Of a stretch of DNA of 64,000 nucleotides, positions 42,675-55,045 are shown piece by piece. The DNA comes from Luidia sarsii. Lineage: Eukaryota; Echinodermata; Asteroidea; Paxillosida; Luidiidae. The DNA is taken from the NCBI GenBank assembly GCA_949987565.1, contig OX465115.1, positions 16,243,242-16,307,241 on the forward strand, in the 5' to 3' direction. The translations under genes and the position numbers were made by a program. A model generated the notes under the pieces. The model was not told the DNA's origin and ran no database searches. It saw only the letters and a list, made by a program, of their open reading frames with translations. Every line of letters begins with the position of its first letter. Position 1 is the stretch's first letter.

Positions 42675-43867
42675 CTGCAAGACACCACAAACAAACAATC
42701 AAAGAAGTTTGATTTCAGAATGGGCTAAGACTGACTGGAAACAATTACATGTACATGTATTCATAGCTCAACCTAAAAAATATTTGCCGTGCCAAAATGT
42801 TTGACTTCAATATTCACTGTTCCACATTTCTGACATTTTTCTTTGGACAGCATCATGCATACCTTAAGAGAATTGGGCTACGTTGGGAGTTGTTCTTTGT
42901 GTATGTTGGACTTCTTCATTATTGTTCTCAGGATCTACAACAGTTCTTTTAAAGCTTGCACACAAACCCTAAATTGGGCTTTTAACTGTTATTATGTAAT
43001 CGGGCTTATAGTTATATAAACATGCAAGAACATGCACACAAGCTTCATAATTCATCTATTGTACATGTACACCCAGATATTGTATCTTGGAAAATGTACA
43101 GGTAGTATTAAGTCCTTTGTACTGTACAATAGTGCACAGATGTTGTGTAGGGCCTAATGCACCCTGCATCCTATCCTGATTACCACAAGCACAGGTGCCT
43201 GTAGAACTAGATGTAAGTTGTACCATAATGTATGATCTATGATAGCCCACAACATTTCAGGGTGTACTAATTACTCCATTATTTTTATGAATGATGCTTG
43301 TAATGTTGATTAATTACATCTGATTTCTTTCTGTGGTTGTATTTAGGGGACAGTCTGACCACTCCTTCCATGATGTGAGTAAACTCAGTTCTCCACATGC
43401 GCTATTGCTAAGTCCCCTCCCTCTCTACCTTCATCAGTCCATGGTGCCACTGTCTGCTAATTTTAATTGAATAATGTTATTTAATAATTCAACCATTGAA
43501 CCATTATTACTATATAAGTGTGATTTTCAAAGTGGTATTTTCTTTCTTTAAATTTAATGGAGAGGTTCATATAATTATTATACCGCATACTGACTACTGA
43601 GTACTGTATATTGCACAAATGCCATCGCAACGATACTACGTAAACTTATTACTTAGTTGATCCATGGACCATGCATGCATGATGGAGCATAGGGGAACTC
43701 CTCCCATGCTCCAATCTACAGTAGTACAGTAGGACTAATGAGTAATGTCGTAATGAGTACTGTCTACTGAACAATCCAAAAATTAATGGGTTGACAGAGA
43801 AATGAAATAATCTACATCATTCATTTGTACGGCGACTGTTGCCACCTTTCAAGATCAGAAATCTTAC

Positions 43868-43895
43868 CTGTCGTGACGTCTCTTGACAAATTCAT
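43868..43895 (-). CDS. C1orf50: C1orf50 homologue (DUF2452), exon 1
   Basis: Start exon of a complete 198-residue protein (28 + 116 + 219 + 234 bases), very close to the human length of about 199. It encodes MNLSRDVTT and ends at a consensus GTAAGA donor. C1orf50-type proteins are small, conserved from animals to protists, and of poorly known function; they have a central helical segment and no signal peptide. The exon faces the CAMTA first exon across 380 bp, so the two genes probably share a divergent promoter. Confidence 0.85.
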
Positions 43896-44275
43896 TTTCT
43901 ATATTTGACTACAGGAAAAGTCGTTCCTTATGACGGTATTCGATCACTAAGAGTAAGAATGATCCAAAAGGCCTCATTTACGTGTTATCTTAACCGGTGC
44001 TCATGTAACACCATTTCAGGTTATTTGCACAGGTGAAGATTGCGTAAACACTGGCGTGTGTAGCGCCCTCAATCGGTGCACATTAGTGAAAGGAGAACGA
44101 CAATTAATATATATAGCGCCCTCTTTTGGCGATAAAACGGCAGGGGTGATTGCATGGTACCCGCTACTTTGTTAACTGAGGGATGGATGACAGGAACCAG
44201 TGATGGATCTTGTTCTGTTTGTTATTGAAGTTCCCCACTGCACTGCAGCAGTGAGCAAAATGGACAGAAGACAAC
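43896..44275. promoter_or_regulatory. Divergent promoter region between C1orf50 and CAMTA
   Basis: Start codons of two oppositely oriented genes are 380 bp apart with no repeat family recognised between them. A shared bidirectional promoter is inferred. I see no clear TATA box; a TATATATAG run at about 44109-44117 is possible. Confidence 0.5.
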
Positions 44276-44292
44276 ATGGAGCAGTCCACTAG
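44203..44292 (+). other. Upstream ORF overlapping the CAMTA start
   Basis: A 29-codon frame starting MDLVLFVIEV, with an internal second ATG at 44260, ends at 44292, that is after the CAMTA ATG at 44276 and in another frame. If the mRNA starts upstream of 44203 it could dampen CAMTA translation. The transcription start is unknown. Confidence 0.35.
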
Positions 44293-44297
44293 CGAAG
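44276..44297 (+). CDS. CAMTA: CAMTA homologue, exon 1
   Basis: Encodes MEQSTSE plus one base and ends at a consensus GTAAGC donor; the ATG has a good context (ACAACATGG). The leftover G joins the two leading bases of the exon at 59453 to give Ala and one open frame. The resulting short N-terminus before the CG-1 domain resembles that of vertebrate CAMTA2. The assignment rests on phase and position, so it is less certain than exon 2. It is transcribed away from C1orf50. Confidence 0.6.
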
Positions 44298-44990
44298 GTA
44301 AGCATAGTTCTGCTAGAAATGACTCCCTGTCACACGGAATAAACGACTAGGTCTCATTCACATACACCTGGTATAAGCATGAATATTATGCGCGAGCAGC
44401 GAACAGATTTGGCGCAGGTTTCATGAATGTAAGGTGTATATATTTCCTGTAGTCCTCTGAGGAGTGAGCTTAGGCCGAGGGGATACATGTATGTAGTGTA
44501 TTGTACATCGTGTACTCACACTCACACTCACAGTCACAGTACTGTGTGTGTACGGTCTACATACCAGTGTTCTGTCAATCGATTAACTGTACGCGGTCGC
44601 ACCATGATTTGCATGTTAACATCAGCATTGACAATAATATCGGCAGTTGTATTGATTTTCTGTTTACATTATTCGATAACAATGATACTTGTACGTGACA
44701 ATAACATTTAGGGAGAGTCTGTAGTTGTTCTCTCGTGCCATGGCTGTGTTTGTTTGGCATCAAACTTTCAAAGCTGATTCTCAAAAGTCAAAGGAAGGAA
44801 CAACCAAAACACGACAAACAAACAAACAAACAAACAAGGGTAGTCCGAGTAACTTGGACCCTTCCAATCGCCTTTTATTAAATTTTGAGGGAGTCTGGCG
44901 ATAGTAGCTAGGGTCCAAGGAATCCTGCTGGGAAACCCGATAAACTTTATATGTGTTTGACTCCATGACTCTGACAGGCAGGAGAGATGA
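44298..44990. other. Start of CAMTA intron 1
   Basis: Unique DNA with a short CACACTCACAGTCACAG run at about 44518-44535. No exon seen. Confidence 0.5.
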
Positions 44991-44999
44991 AACTCAGAT

Positions 45000-47700
45000 G
45001 TTTCCCACCCATCCCATCCCATCCCATCCCATCCCATCCCGTCCTATCCCATCCCATCCCATCCCATCCCATCCAATCCCATCCCATCCCAATATCTCAT
45101 CCAATCCCATCCATCCCATCCCATCCCATCCCATCCCATCCCGTCCTATCCCATCCCATCCCATCCCATCCCGTCCTATCCCATCCCATCCCATCCCGTC
45201 CTATCCCATGCCATCCCATCCCATCCAATCCCATCCCATCCCATCCCAATATCTCATCCAATCCCACCCCATCCCTTCCCATCCCATCCCATCCCATCCC
45301 ATCCCATCCCATCCCATCCCATCACGTCCTATCCAATCCCACCCCATCCCATCCCTTCCAATCCCATCCCATCCCAATATCTCATCCAATCCCACCCCAT
45401 CCCTTCCCATCCCATCCCATCCCATCCCATCATTCCCATCCTTTCCAATCCCATCCTTTCCAATCCCAACATATCCCATCCCATCCCATCCCATCCCATC
45501 CCATCCCAATATCTCATCCAATCCCACCCCATCCCACCCCATCCCACCCCATCCCACCCCATCCCACCCCATCCCACCCCATCCCACCCCATCCCATCCC
45601 ATCCCACCCCATCCCATCCCACCCCATCCCATCCCATCCCACCCCATCCCACCCCATCCCATCCTATCACATCCCATCCCATCCCATCCCACCCACCCCA
45701 CCCACCCCACCCCATCCCATCCCATCCCATCCCATCATTCCCATCCTTTCCAATCCCAACATCTCCCATCCTATCCCATCCCATCCATCTCATCCCATCG
45801 CATCCCATCCCATTGCATCCCATCCCATCGCATCCCATCATTCCCATCCTTTCCAATCCCAACATCTCCCATCCCATCCCATCCCATCCCATCCCATCCC
45901 ATCCCATCCCATCCCATCCCATCCTATCCCATCCCATCCATCCCATCCCATTCCATCCCATCCCATCCCATCCCATCCCATCCCACCCCATCCCATCCCA
46001 TCCCATCCCATCCCGTCATTCCCATCCTTTCCAATCCCAACATCTCCCATCCCATCCCATCCCATCCCATCCCGTCCCATCCCATCCCATCCCATCCCAT
46101 CCCATCCCATCCCATCCCGTCCCATCCCATCCCGTCCCATCCCATCCCATCCCATCCCATCCCATCCCATCCCATCCCATCCCATCCCATCCCATCCCAT
46201 CCCATCCCGTCCCATCCCATCCCGTCATTCCCATCCTTTCCAATCCCGTCCCATCCCATCCCATCCCATCCCATCCCATCCCATCCCATCCCATCCCATC
46301 CCGTCCCGTCCCGTCCCGTCCCGTCCCGTCCCAATATCTCATCCAATCCCACCCCATCCCTTCCCATCCCATCCCATCCCATCCCATCCCATCCCATCCC
46401 ATCCCATCACGTCCTATCCAATCCCACCCCATCCCATCCCTTCCAATCCCATCCCATCCCAATATCTCATCCAATCCCACCCCATCCCTTCCCATCCCAT
46501 CCCATCCCATCCCATCATTCCCATCCTTTCCAATCCCATCCTTTCCAATCCCAACATATCCCATCCCATCCCATCCCATCCCATCCCATCCCAATATCTC
46601 ATCCAATCCCACCCCATCCCACCCCATCCCACCCCATCCCACCCCATCCCACCCCATCCCACCCCATCCCACCCCATCCCATCCCATCCCACCCCATCCC
46701 ATCCCACCCCATCCCATCCCATCCCACCCCATCCCACCCCATCCCATCCTATCACATCCCATCCCATCCCATCCCACCCACCCCACCCACCCCACCCCAT
46801 CCCATCCCATCCCATCCCATCATTCCCATCCTTTCCAATCCCAACATCTCCCATCCTATCCCATCCCATCCATCTCATCCCATCGCATCCCATCCCATTG
46901 CATCCCATCCCATCGCATCCCATCATTCCCATCCTTTCCAATCCCAACATCTCCCATCCCATCCCATCCCATCCCATCCCATCCCATCCCATCCCATCCC
47001 ATCCCATCCTATCCCATCCCATCCATCCCATCCCATTCCATCCCATCCCATCCCATCCCATCCCATCCCACCCCATCCCATCCCATCCCATCCCATCCCG
47101 TCATTCCCATCCTTTCCAATCCCAACATCTCCCATCCCATCCCATCCCATCCCATCCCGTCCCATCCCATCCCATCCCATCCCATCCCATCCCATCCCGT
47201 CCCATCCCATCCCGTCCCATCCCATCCCATCCCATCCCATCCCATCCCATCCCATCCCATCCCATCCCATCCCATCCCGTCCCATCCCATCCCGTCATTC
47301 CCATCCTTTCCAATCCCGTCCCATCCCATCCCATCCCATCCCATCCCATCCCATCCCATCCCATCCCATCCCATCCCGTCCCGTCCCGTCCCGTCCCGTC
47401 CCGTCCCGTCCCGTCCCGTCCCGTCCCGTCCCGTCCCATCCCATCCCATCCCATCCCATCCCGTCCCGTCCCGTCCCGTCCCGTCCCGTCCCGTCCCGTC
47501 CCGTCCCGTCCCGTCCCGTCCCGTCCCATCCCATCCCATCCCATCCCATCCCATCCCATCCCATCCCATCCCATCCCATCCCATCCCATCCTGTCCCATC
47601 CCATCCCATCCCATCCCATCCCATCCCGTCATTCCCATCCTTTCCAATCCCAACATCTCCCATCCCATCCCATCCATCCTATCCCATCCATCCATCATTC
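45000..47700. repeat. CCCAT pentamer satellite with 1,085-bp higher-order unit
   Basis: About 2.7 kb of CCCAT units, with CCCGT, CCCAC, CCTTT and AATATCTCATCCAATCCCA variants. A block near 45240-46325 recurs 1,085 bases further on with its variant pattern intact. A five-base unit lacking stop words leaves all six frames open, so the very long Pro-Ile-Ser-His and Gly-Trp-Asp-Met frames are artefacts. It lies in CAMTA intron 1. Confidence 0.97.
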
Positions 47701-48344
47701 CCACCCTTTCAACATGTACATCACATAACATTATTTTGATAAATGTACACGAGTACATGTACATGTATGTTAATTGTTATTGTTGCACATAGAATGTATT
47801 GTACATTGTTAAATACATGTACAGTACAAGTACATGTACATGTACAGTGTAGACTTCATGTACATTTACCGTACATGTACCAGTACTTGTTCTTGTACAT
47901 GTACACTGTAAAGTACTGTACATGTACATGTATGTACCATCTTGAATGTCTACACTGGTATGCAGGGACATGACACATTAATTGATTTCACGGCAGGCTG
48001 GTTTTTGCCAAAGGTCTAGTGCCCTTTGCACACGCTTATATACACTTGAACCAATTAGGGCAAGTCTGGTGGCCAGCCAGCCAGCCAGCCAGCTCTGGCC
48101 TTCCCTGTTTGTCACCAGGTGTGTCTGGCAAATTGGATAGTGTCCAATCTATCGTTGATTCGTGTTGTACAGTGTGTCAGAAAATCTTGATTTACTGTAC
48201 AAGCTTCATCAACTTGCAATAGTTACATTGTAGCTTTGTGAAGGTCTATCCTTGTTATGCAAGTACACTGTACACCGTATACTCTATACAATATGCATGA
48301 ATGGTAAATATTACTGTTTATACGTTATTCTTGATAAATAGGTT

Positions 48345-48581
48345 TGCGGGGACACCATGTAAATTCTCTTTTGTGAGTAAGTGTGGTTCTGAAAAGAACC
48401 GGAGGAACTCGACGTTTCGAACAGTGTACTCTGCTTGTCTTCAGGAGAATTTCCATGCAAGTACACTGTACAGCAGTCTCCTGAAGATGAGCAGAGTATA
48501 CTTTTCGAAACATCGAGTTCCTCTGGTTCTTTTCAGAACCACACTTACTCACAAAAGAGAATTTACATGGTGTCTCCGCAA
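48345..48581. repeat. Foldback element with two histone-like stem-loops
   Basis: Arms of roughly 105 bases: TGCGGGGACACCATGTAAAT at the left, ATTTACATGGTGTCTCCGCA at the right. Each arm holds GGTTCT/AGAACC around a TTTC loop (48385-48400 and 48525-48540), followed by ACACTTACTCAC. Both strands therefore encode the same peptide string, which explains the mirror-image open frames. Confidence 0.85.
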
Positions 48582-51500
48582 TCCTATTAATCCTGATATT
48601 CTCACCATGCAAACCTTCAAATCTCATTTAACGTTATTCTTGATTTTAATTAAAAAATATTGTATTGTCTAATATAATTATTGTATTGTCTAATATAAAA
48701 AAAATGTAAGACATGTTGATGTAAGAAGCTGATGCATTGCGGGTGCTAGCAGGCCCCTTCTGAATGGCAGCCAAGGCCTCTGCATACATTGTATACAATT
48801 AGCGTTATGGTCATTTTAGTCAGTAAGCAGTTTGCAACATTGTTATCGCTGATCACGATACACGTACATTGACAAAAATCCCAGGATTTTAACTGGTCTG
48901 TTGCAATCCATACAATGAATTGATACTGTGTGGCATTGTACATGTATAGTAATATGGTAAAGAATTTACACCTAGGATGAGCAATTCTGTAATTTAACAC
49001 AAACTAAAGATAAAGTGTTCTTTTTTGAAAGTCAATAAACCATGATGTGCCTCACCAGTCTCTGAATTTATCTCTTTTGGCCTTGTGTGTATGTTTGCAT
49101 TACTGTAGATACATGTACTGTACATGTAGGCCCATACTATAGCCGGCTCTTTTATACCTTTGTGAAGGTTAGCTCAGCTAACTTTTTCACCAAACTCTTT
49201 GTAACTTACAAGTTTCGCACTAATCCTACCCTACTCCCTGCCCTTCCTTTTGATCTCACCCTACTATTTCCTCTTTGTCCTTTGTTTGTCATCCGTGTCC
49301 TATATCCTCTACCCCCTCTTTGTATCTGTTTTGTCCTTGTCACTCTGCCTTTGAGAAAGATTTTGCTAGGATCAAAACATCACAGTCGTCAGGCCCAAAA
49401 TTTTTGTGACCATCAATCGCAAGACAATGAGCGATGCACAGAAACCATGTGGTCTATCACAGCTTACAATGAGTTAGCCATCGTAAGTTGAGTTACACTT
49501 ACACAATGTTGTATAAAGGCTTTGTGAAATCCTCTCCTGGACTGCCTGCTCACACTTTTATACAGTATACATGTATTTGAACGTCTGAATCCACGCAATC
49601 AAAATAACGGTTTCAGTGCAGTGAGACCCTGTCGTCCAATGCAGTGTCTAGTACATGTATTGTAAACTTACATTGTGTATACATACGTGTACAATGTACA
49701 TGTATCAATCTGCATACCATACATGTACATGTACACTGCACATGTACAATATGTGTTCCAAGGTGAGTATGATGCATGTTGTTTGTGCATGTTTAGTTGA
49801 ATGGAATGAGGCATACCCGAACCTTTATGCCATGTATGCCGATGGATGCACTCATCCTCAGCGTTTTGCACCTGGCCAGAAGATGAACGGTACATACATA
49901 CATGGCAGATAGTGGGTGTGTACTGTAGTTGTCATTTGATGTTTGAGCAAAGCTACATGTAGCAATGTACAGTACTGTTAGTGTTATACTGTATTATTGT
50001 ATGCTGATGATTACCAGTCAGGAGCAATGAACATGTAGCCTACAGTGCTGTACAGTAGTTTAGGTATTGTGTAATACATGTACATGTACATTAGTACGCA
50101 GTCTAACGCAGTATGTCCAAATTGGTTTGCGTGCGTGCGTTTGAAGAAGCCCAGCAGCCCTTGAAGCATCAGCCATGCTGGCAGTGCCTTTAATATAAAC
50201 CAACACGGGTAGACAGCGGCAAATTGATTTAAGAGGCCCCCAGATTGGTCTGTGTGTAGTTCACCTACCAGCAGGCCAGCACACATGCAGACCCTACTTA
50301 GTGCCCCATCCACATCATGTACAAATGTACTGTATAAATATGTAAAGGGTATTGATGTACATGTACAGTACAGTGTGTACGTGTGTACACTGTACATGTT
50401 TATGTACTGTATAGGCCCACACTGTTCATCATTTCTGCCGTGAACTGGTTTTGCCCTTGACCCTTTTTTTTCAGTTTTGCATTAAAAAACATATGAAACT
50501 GGCCCTGTTATTATTTTTCATAGGAGAAATTTGGGTTCCTTGTAAAAATTGTGTGGTGTTTTTTTTTATTAAACAAAACCGTTTAACCAGTCGAAAATCT
50601 GAAATTTTTCTTTTGGTTTTTATTTTTCCTAAAGCTGCCCAATCCTACATGTATCATCCCTTCCTGTGATTTGCCCTTGCCTTCATGCATTACCAATGTT
50701 TGCCCCAGTTTACTAACGTTGCCATTTTGTCCTGCGACCAATCCCCTTCCTGCCTGCTTGTTTTTCTAAAGCTCAGACTAACAAGAGGGCTACATGTTCC
50801 TGTAGGTGACTGTCAAGTGACATACTGTACGTAGGCCTACATACATGTAGATGTTCACCAGAGGAAAGAAGTTGCGCAATCATCGACCTTCATGAAAACC
50901 TTTTTTTTTTCAATATTCTTAATAATATAGCACTCGCGTATGAAATTATCTAATCCTTGTTGACATCAATGCACATTAAAATGTAGGTCACACTTCTGTG
51001 CACTGTTCATTAAATGAACATATGGCATTTACATGGTAAAAATTTGTATTTCCAGATTTACATCAAATAGATGAGTACATTATCTGCACATGTACATGTA
51101 CGTGTACATGTGTACGTGTACATTTTGAATACTGAAGCTGGCACTATATTGGAAACGTACAAATTCAGTGATGAAGTTAGTGATTGATGACCTACAGTAC
51201 CGGTACTCTATACCTGCATATTGAGTATTGCTGGTTTATGTACATTTGCTGGTTTATGTATGTAACACGTGTACATGTAGTACATGTATATGTCCATTTT
51301 GTACACTTTGCAACTTAAATGTTCATCACACTGTTCTTGATATGCTCTTTACACATTTTACAGTGTATGGGTGCCTGGTGTTTGCATTGACACATGCATT
51401 TTTACAGAGCTCTTGGTATTATTAATCCTGTCAACACTGTTATACTGTACATTTTTGCACACTTTCAGGTTTTATACTATTTGTATAGTGTGGGCACATT

Positions 51501-53639
51501 ATTAGTGTCACGTACAGTACCGACTACATGTACATGTACATATGTGTGTACATGTATACATACATGTATATTATTACATTTACACAATGTACGTACGTGT
51601 ACAACACACGTGCATGTAAATTCCCTATGGTACATGTATACGTGTACATGTTATGTACGGTACATAAGGAATGTGCTGTACGTACACACTACTGTACATG
51701 TACCGTATGTACATTCCAAGAGTGCATGTTAATGCAGTAACCGCTCTTTACTTCACTAGCCACTGCGTACATGTACATACATAATACTGTACATAACATG
51801 TACATATGTACATGTACATAACATGTACATGTATATATATACATGTACATATATGTACATGTACATTTGTACATCACCATGTAAATGCTCAGGTACTGTG
51901 TATGCACAGACTACAACACAGCAAGGCTCATCTTGTTACAAACCCGTGACACATAACATTGATTCATGTAGAGGCATTGTACCATAACTTGACAAGTGAA
52001 TGGATATAAACAGTGCCAGTTTCCTAATGTCATGTTAATATCAATAGGAGGAAGTGGACATTCCATTTGTCTCAGCCTACTGCCTAAGTACTGTACTTGC
52101 AACAAATACTGGAATGTGACAGACCAAAGCCCAGATGCTACATGTACATGTACCAGTAGAGCAAATTACACATGTACGTGTGCATTGTACATGAATAAGG
52201 TCACATGTACATTTATACGGTAGGCCTACTTGAATATTTATACCATAGCTCAATGTTAATACGTAGAATACATGTTGGCGTTACTAACACTGTACAGTCA
52301 AGACAGTGCCTCAGTGGTAAAATGAGCAAATATGATCAAGAATGGTCAGGACTGCTAGTGCTAATGTACATAATCATGTACAATCTGTCAGGCACTCTCA
52401 ATTTAAGTTCATGTACATGTACATGTACATTATAGCATACAGTGCTGTATACTGTACTGTACATGTGTATGTACACGTGTACATGTACAACTTTAGAAAT
52501 AATATACTGTACCCTACATCACTGTGCAGTTGTAAACCTCCCTCTCCCTATATATGTACACAATGGACGAAAAAGGAAGATTGCACCAAACCATGCTGAC
52601 TTTTGCATGCCTTGCTGAGATTCATTTGATGGTACGGTACATGTACAGTACATTGTAGATGTGCAAAGGATTGAAACAGAAACTTGGAAAGAGGTCCCCA
52701 TTCATCTGATACATGTACAATACATTGTTTGAGATCATACCGTAGCAGTGGCACTGTTGTCCAATGATAATGTATGATAATTGATATAGGAGTAGGCCCT
52801 ACAGTACATGTAGTTGAAATAAAGTCAGGCCAGTTGAAAGCCATTACCATGGCCCAACCGTGGCCCAACTGACCAGCAAAACAACATTTGATGCATACAT
52901 ACATTGTACATACACAATGTGGATATTTTATTTTTACGACGGTTTTACCTGTAAAATCGGTGGACCAATTGCAATGTGAGTCAGATGGCCTACAATGTAC
53001 GTATACATTCACATGTAGTGGTAGTACGCTTAGAACTAGGCAGTGATATATGTACCAGTAGTTACCCCATTGGCGTAGGCACTTGCCTGCTACCCATCTC
53101 TACTATTCTGGCTGTAAGATCATTCTCCTGGGCCTTGTAAAAGTTGTAGACTTGCTGGCTTGTTTATGGCCTGGCTGTGCGTAGTAACGAGCAAGTCATC
53201 AAAGAGGAAATTGCTATCATCTGTCACATGGCCATGTGTAAAGTACATGCAGGCCTGCAGTGTACAATTTCAAGGAAATCAATTAAGGTTTACTTGCAGA
53301 ATGCAGTTGTTGCTTGTCACTGATTGGTTGTCATGTATTTACATGTAGCCGCATTTCCACTTACTGGACTTATTTTGACTCGCTGAAACAATGGTTACTT
53401 TTCCCATTTCCAGTCCAGTTGAAACGGCCTGGTCAAAATTCCTCTCTCTTTACACTTGAACTGAGTCTGATGGTTGATTTTACTGGCCAACCTCTACCCA
53501 GTAAAGTGGTAGATTGTACATAGTACATGTAGAGCTTTGTCTTCTTAGTCTCTGCAATGAAGATATACACCTGTACAAACATATGATATAGAGTCTGTCC
53601 CTGGAAAATGTGACAAATTTATGGAACCGCCTTGACATT

Positions 53640-53800
53640 CCCACTGGACCTGTCCCTCTCCTTCCTCCTCCTCCCTCTCCTCCTCCTCTTCCCTCTCCTC
53701 CTCCTCTTCCTCATCCTCCTCATCCTCTTCTTCCTCCTCATCCTCTTCCTCATCCCCCTCATCCTCTTCTTCCTCCTCTTCCTCCTCCTCCTATTCATCC
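53640..53800. repeat. Pyrimidine-rich (CTCCTCTTCCTC)n array
   Basis: About 160 bases of CTCCTC/TTCCTC/CATCCTC units. Confidence 0.9.
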
Positions 53801-54939
53801 CTTATGTCACCATCAGGTGTGATCTGTAGACTGTTACCTAATGTCAGCCTCCCCCATTAGCACCACATTCAATGCAAACAGCTCAGCAAAGTGCACTCTG
53901 ACTCATAGACCACCTAGCCTTTCCACAGCAGGATGCCAAACTCTAGAAATCAATGCAATCATAAAAAGGCCTCTGAGTGCTTGGCAAACACAAGTATGTG
54001 AATGTGGAGGAACAGACATGTGCAGTGTGTACATGGACACATTTCTTGGAGGTGCTGAGCTAAACAGTTTTCTCAACAACTGCAAGTTTGATGAGAGTGA
54101 CATTGTGGAGTCACAATGTGCAAAGTTAGATGCGGTAATGTCATGCCGTTATCCATCCCATTGGAGTGCACATGGCCATGCTCAGGTGCTGAGATTGTAT
54201 GCTCACTTTGTATTTGCTGACTGTATCCAGATACAAACCATGCAGATCTATGTAGAACCAGTAGTACAATGTAATTTACATACTGTACATGCACATACGT
54301 AATTCCATAAATTCCATGCAACAAGATGTTCTGTCGATTATACATGTACATTAAACTGTAGGTCTACTGTTAAATATAAGTGTGCAGTAGGACCTACATG
54401 TACATGTACATGTACCATAGTGTACATTACATTGATATTACTTGTACATGTACATGTACATACCCGGTATGTAAAATTGTAAGCAGGAAAGCTGAATGGT
54501 CTCCATGTACATGTATACGTACATGTACATGTATGTAAGTGGGAACACCAAAATGTCACAAGTTGGACCCCTGATTTATGGAATTACCCATGTACAAAAA
54601 CCTCTGAACATACATGTACATGTAGCAGAAGCCTACGTGTTGTGTACATGTACATGTACATGTTGTGTACAGTAGTAGGGACCCAGTGGACAGTTTCTGC
54701 TTGATTTCTTTCATGGCTGACTGGTTTAATTGCATGGAGAGCAGGCCCTCTGCTTCAATAATGATCAATTACACTAGTGTTGACAGATCCTGAACCACTG
54801 CATACAGTCGCTGGCTGCAAGGAGGAAGTGATGGTGTTGTTCTACAGTCAGGCAGTTAGCAGAACAGTAAGGACATCTGTATGGAGTACAGGCTTTACCC
54901 TAATCAGCGTCTCCATGCGCTGTGTGCTCAGTGCTTGAG

Positions 54940-55045
54940 TGAAAATTAGAATCAGGCTACTCAGGCAGGATTGGAACCCAGGCCTCTTGCTTTCTTGTGC
55001 ATATGTCTTAGCCACTTCCCAACCAAGCTGTAATATTATGGATGG
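54940..55045 (-). repeat. tRNA-derived SINE
   Basis: On the minus strand TTGGTTGGGAAGTGGCTAAG resembles a Pol III A box. About 30 bases on, GGCCTGGGTTCCAATCCTGC carries a perfect B box (GGTTCCAATCC). The pair and spacing are those of tRNA-derived SINE heads. Confidence 0.55.

Noticed and set aside
44953..47792. Very long open frames (up to 928 codons) on both strands
   Set aside because: They are translations of a CCCAT pentamer satellite, whose repeat has no stop word in any frame. All frames give the same peptide string.
48301..48672. Plus and minus frames with the same peptide
   Set aside because: They are caused by the foldback element; neither resembles a gene.
49790..49912. Possible exon reading VEWNEAYPNLYAMYADG
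   Set aside because: There is an acceptor-like TTTAG and a protein-like stretch, but no family match and no phase needed by the CAMTA exons, which join directly.
53841..54302. 153-codon plus-strand frame
   Set aside because: It has no recognised domain or splice context and sits within repeat-rich intron DNA. It could be a mobile-element fossil; not supportable as a gene.
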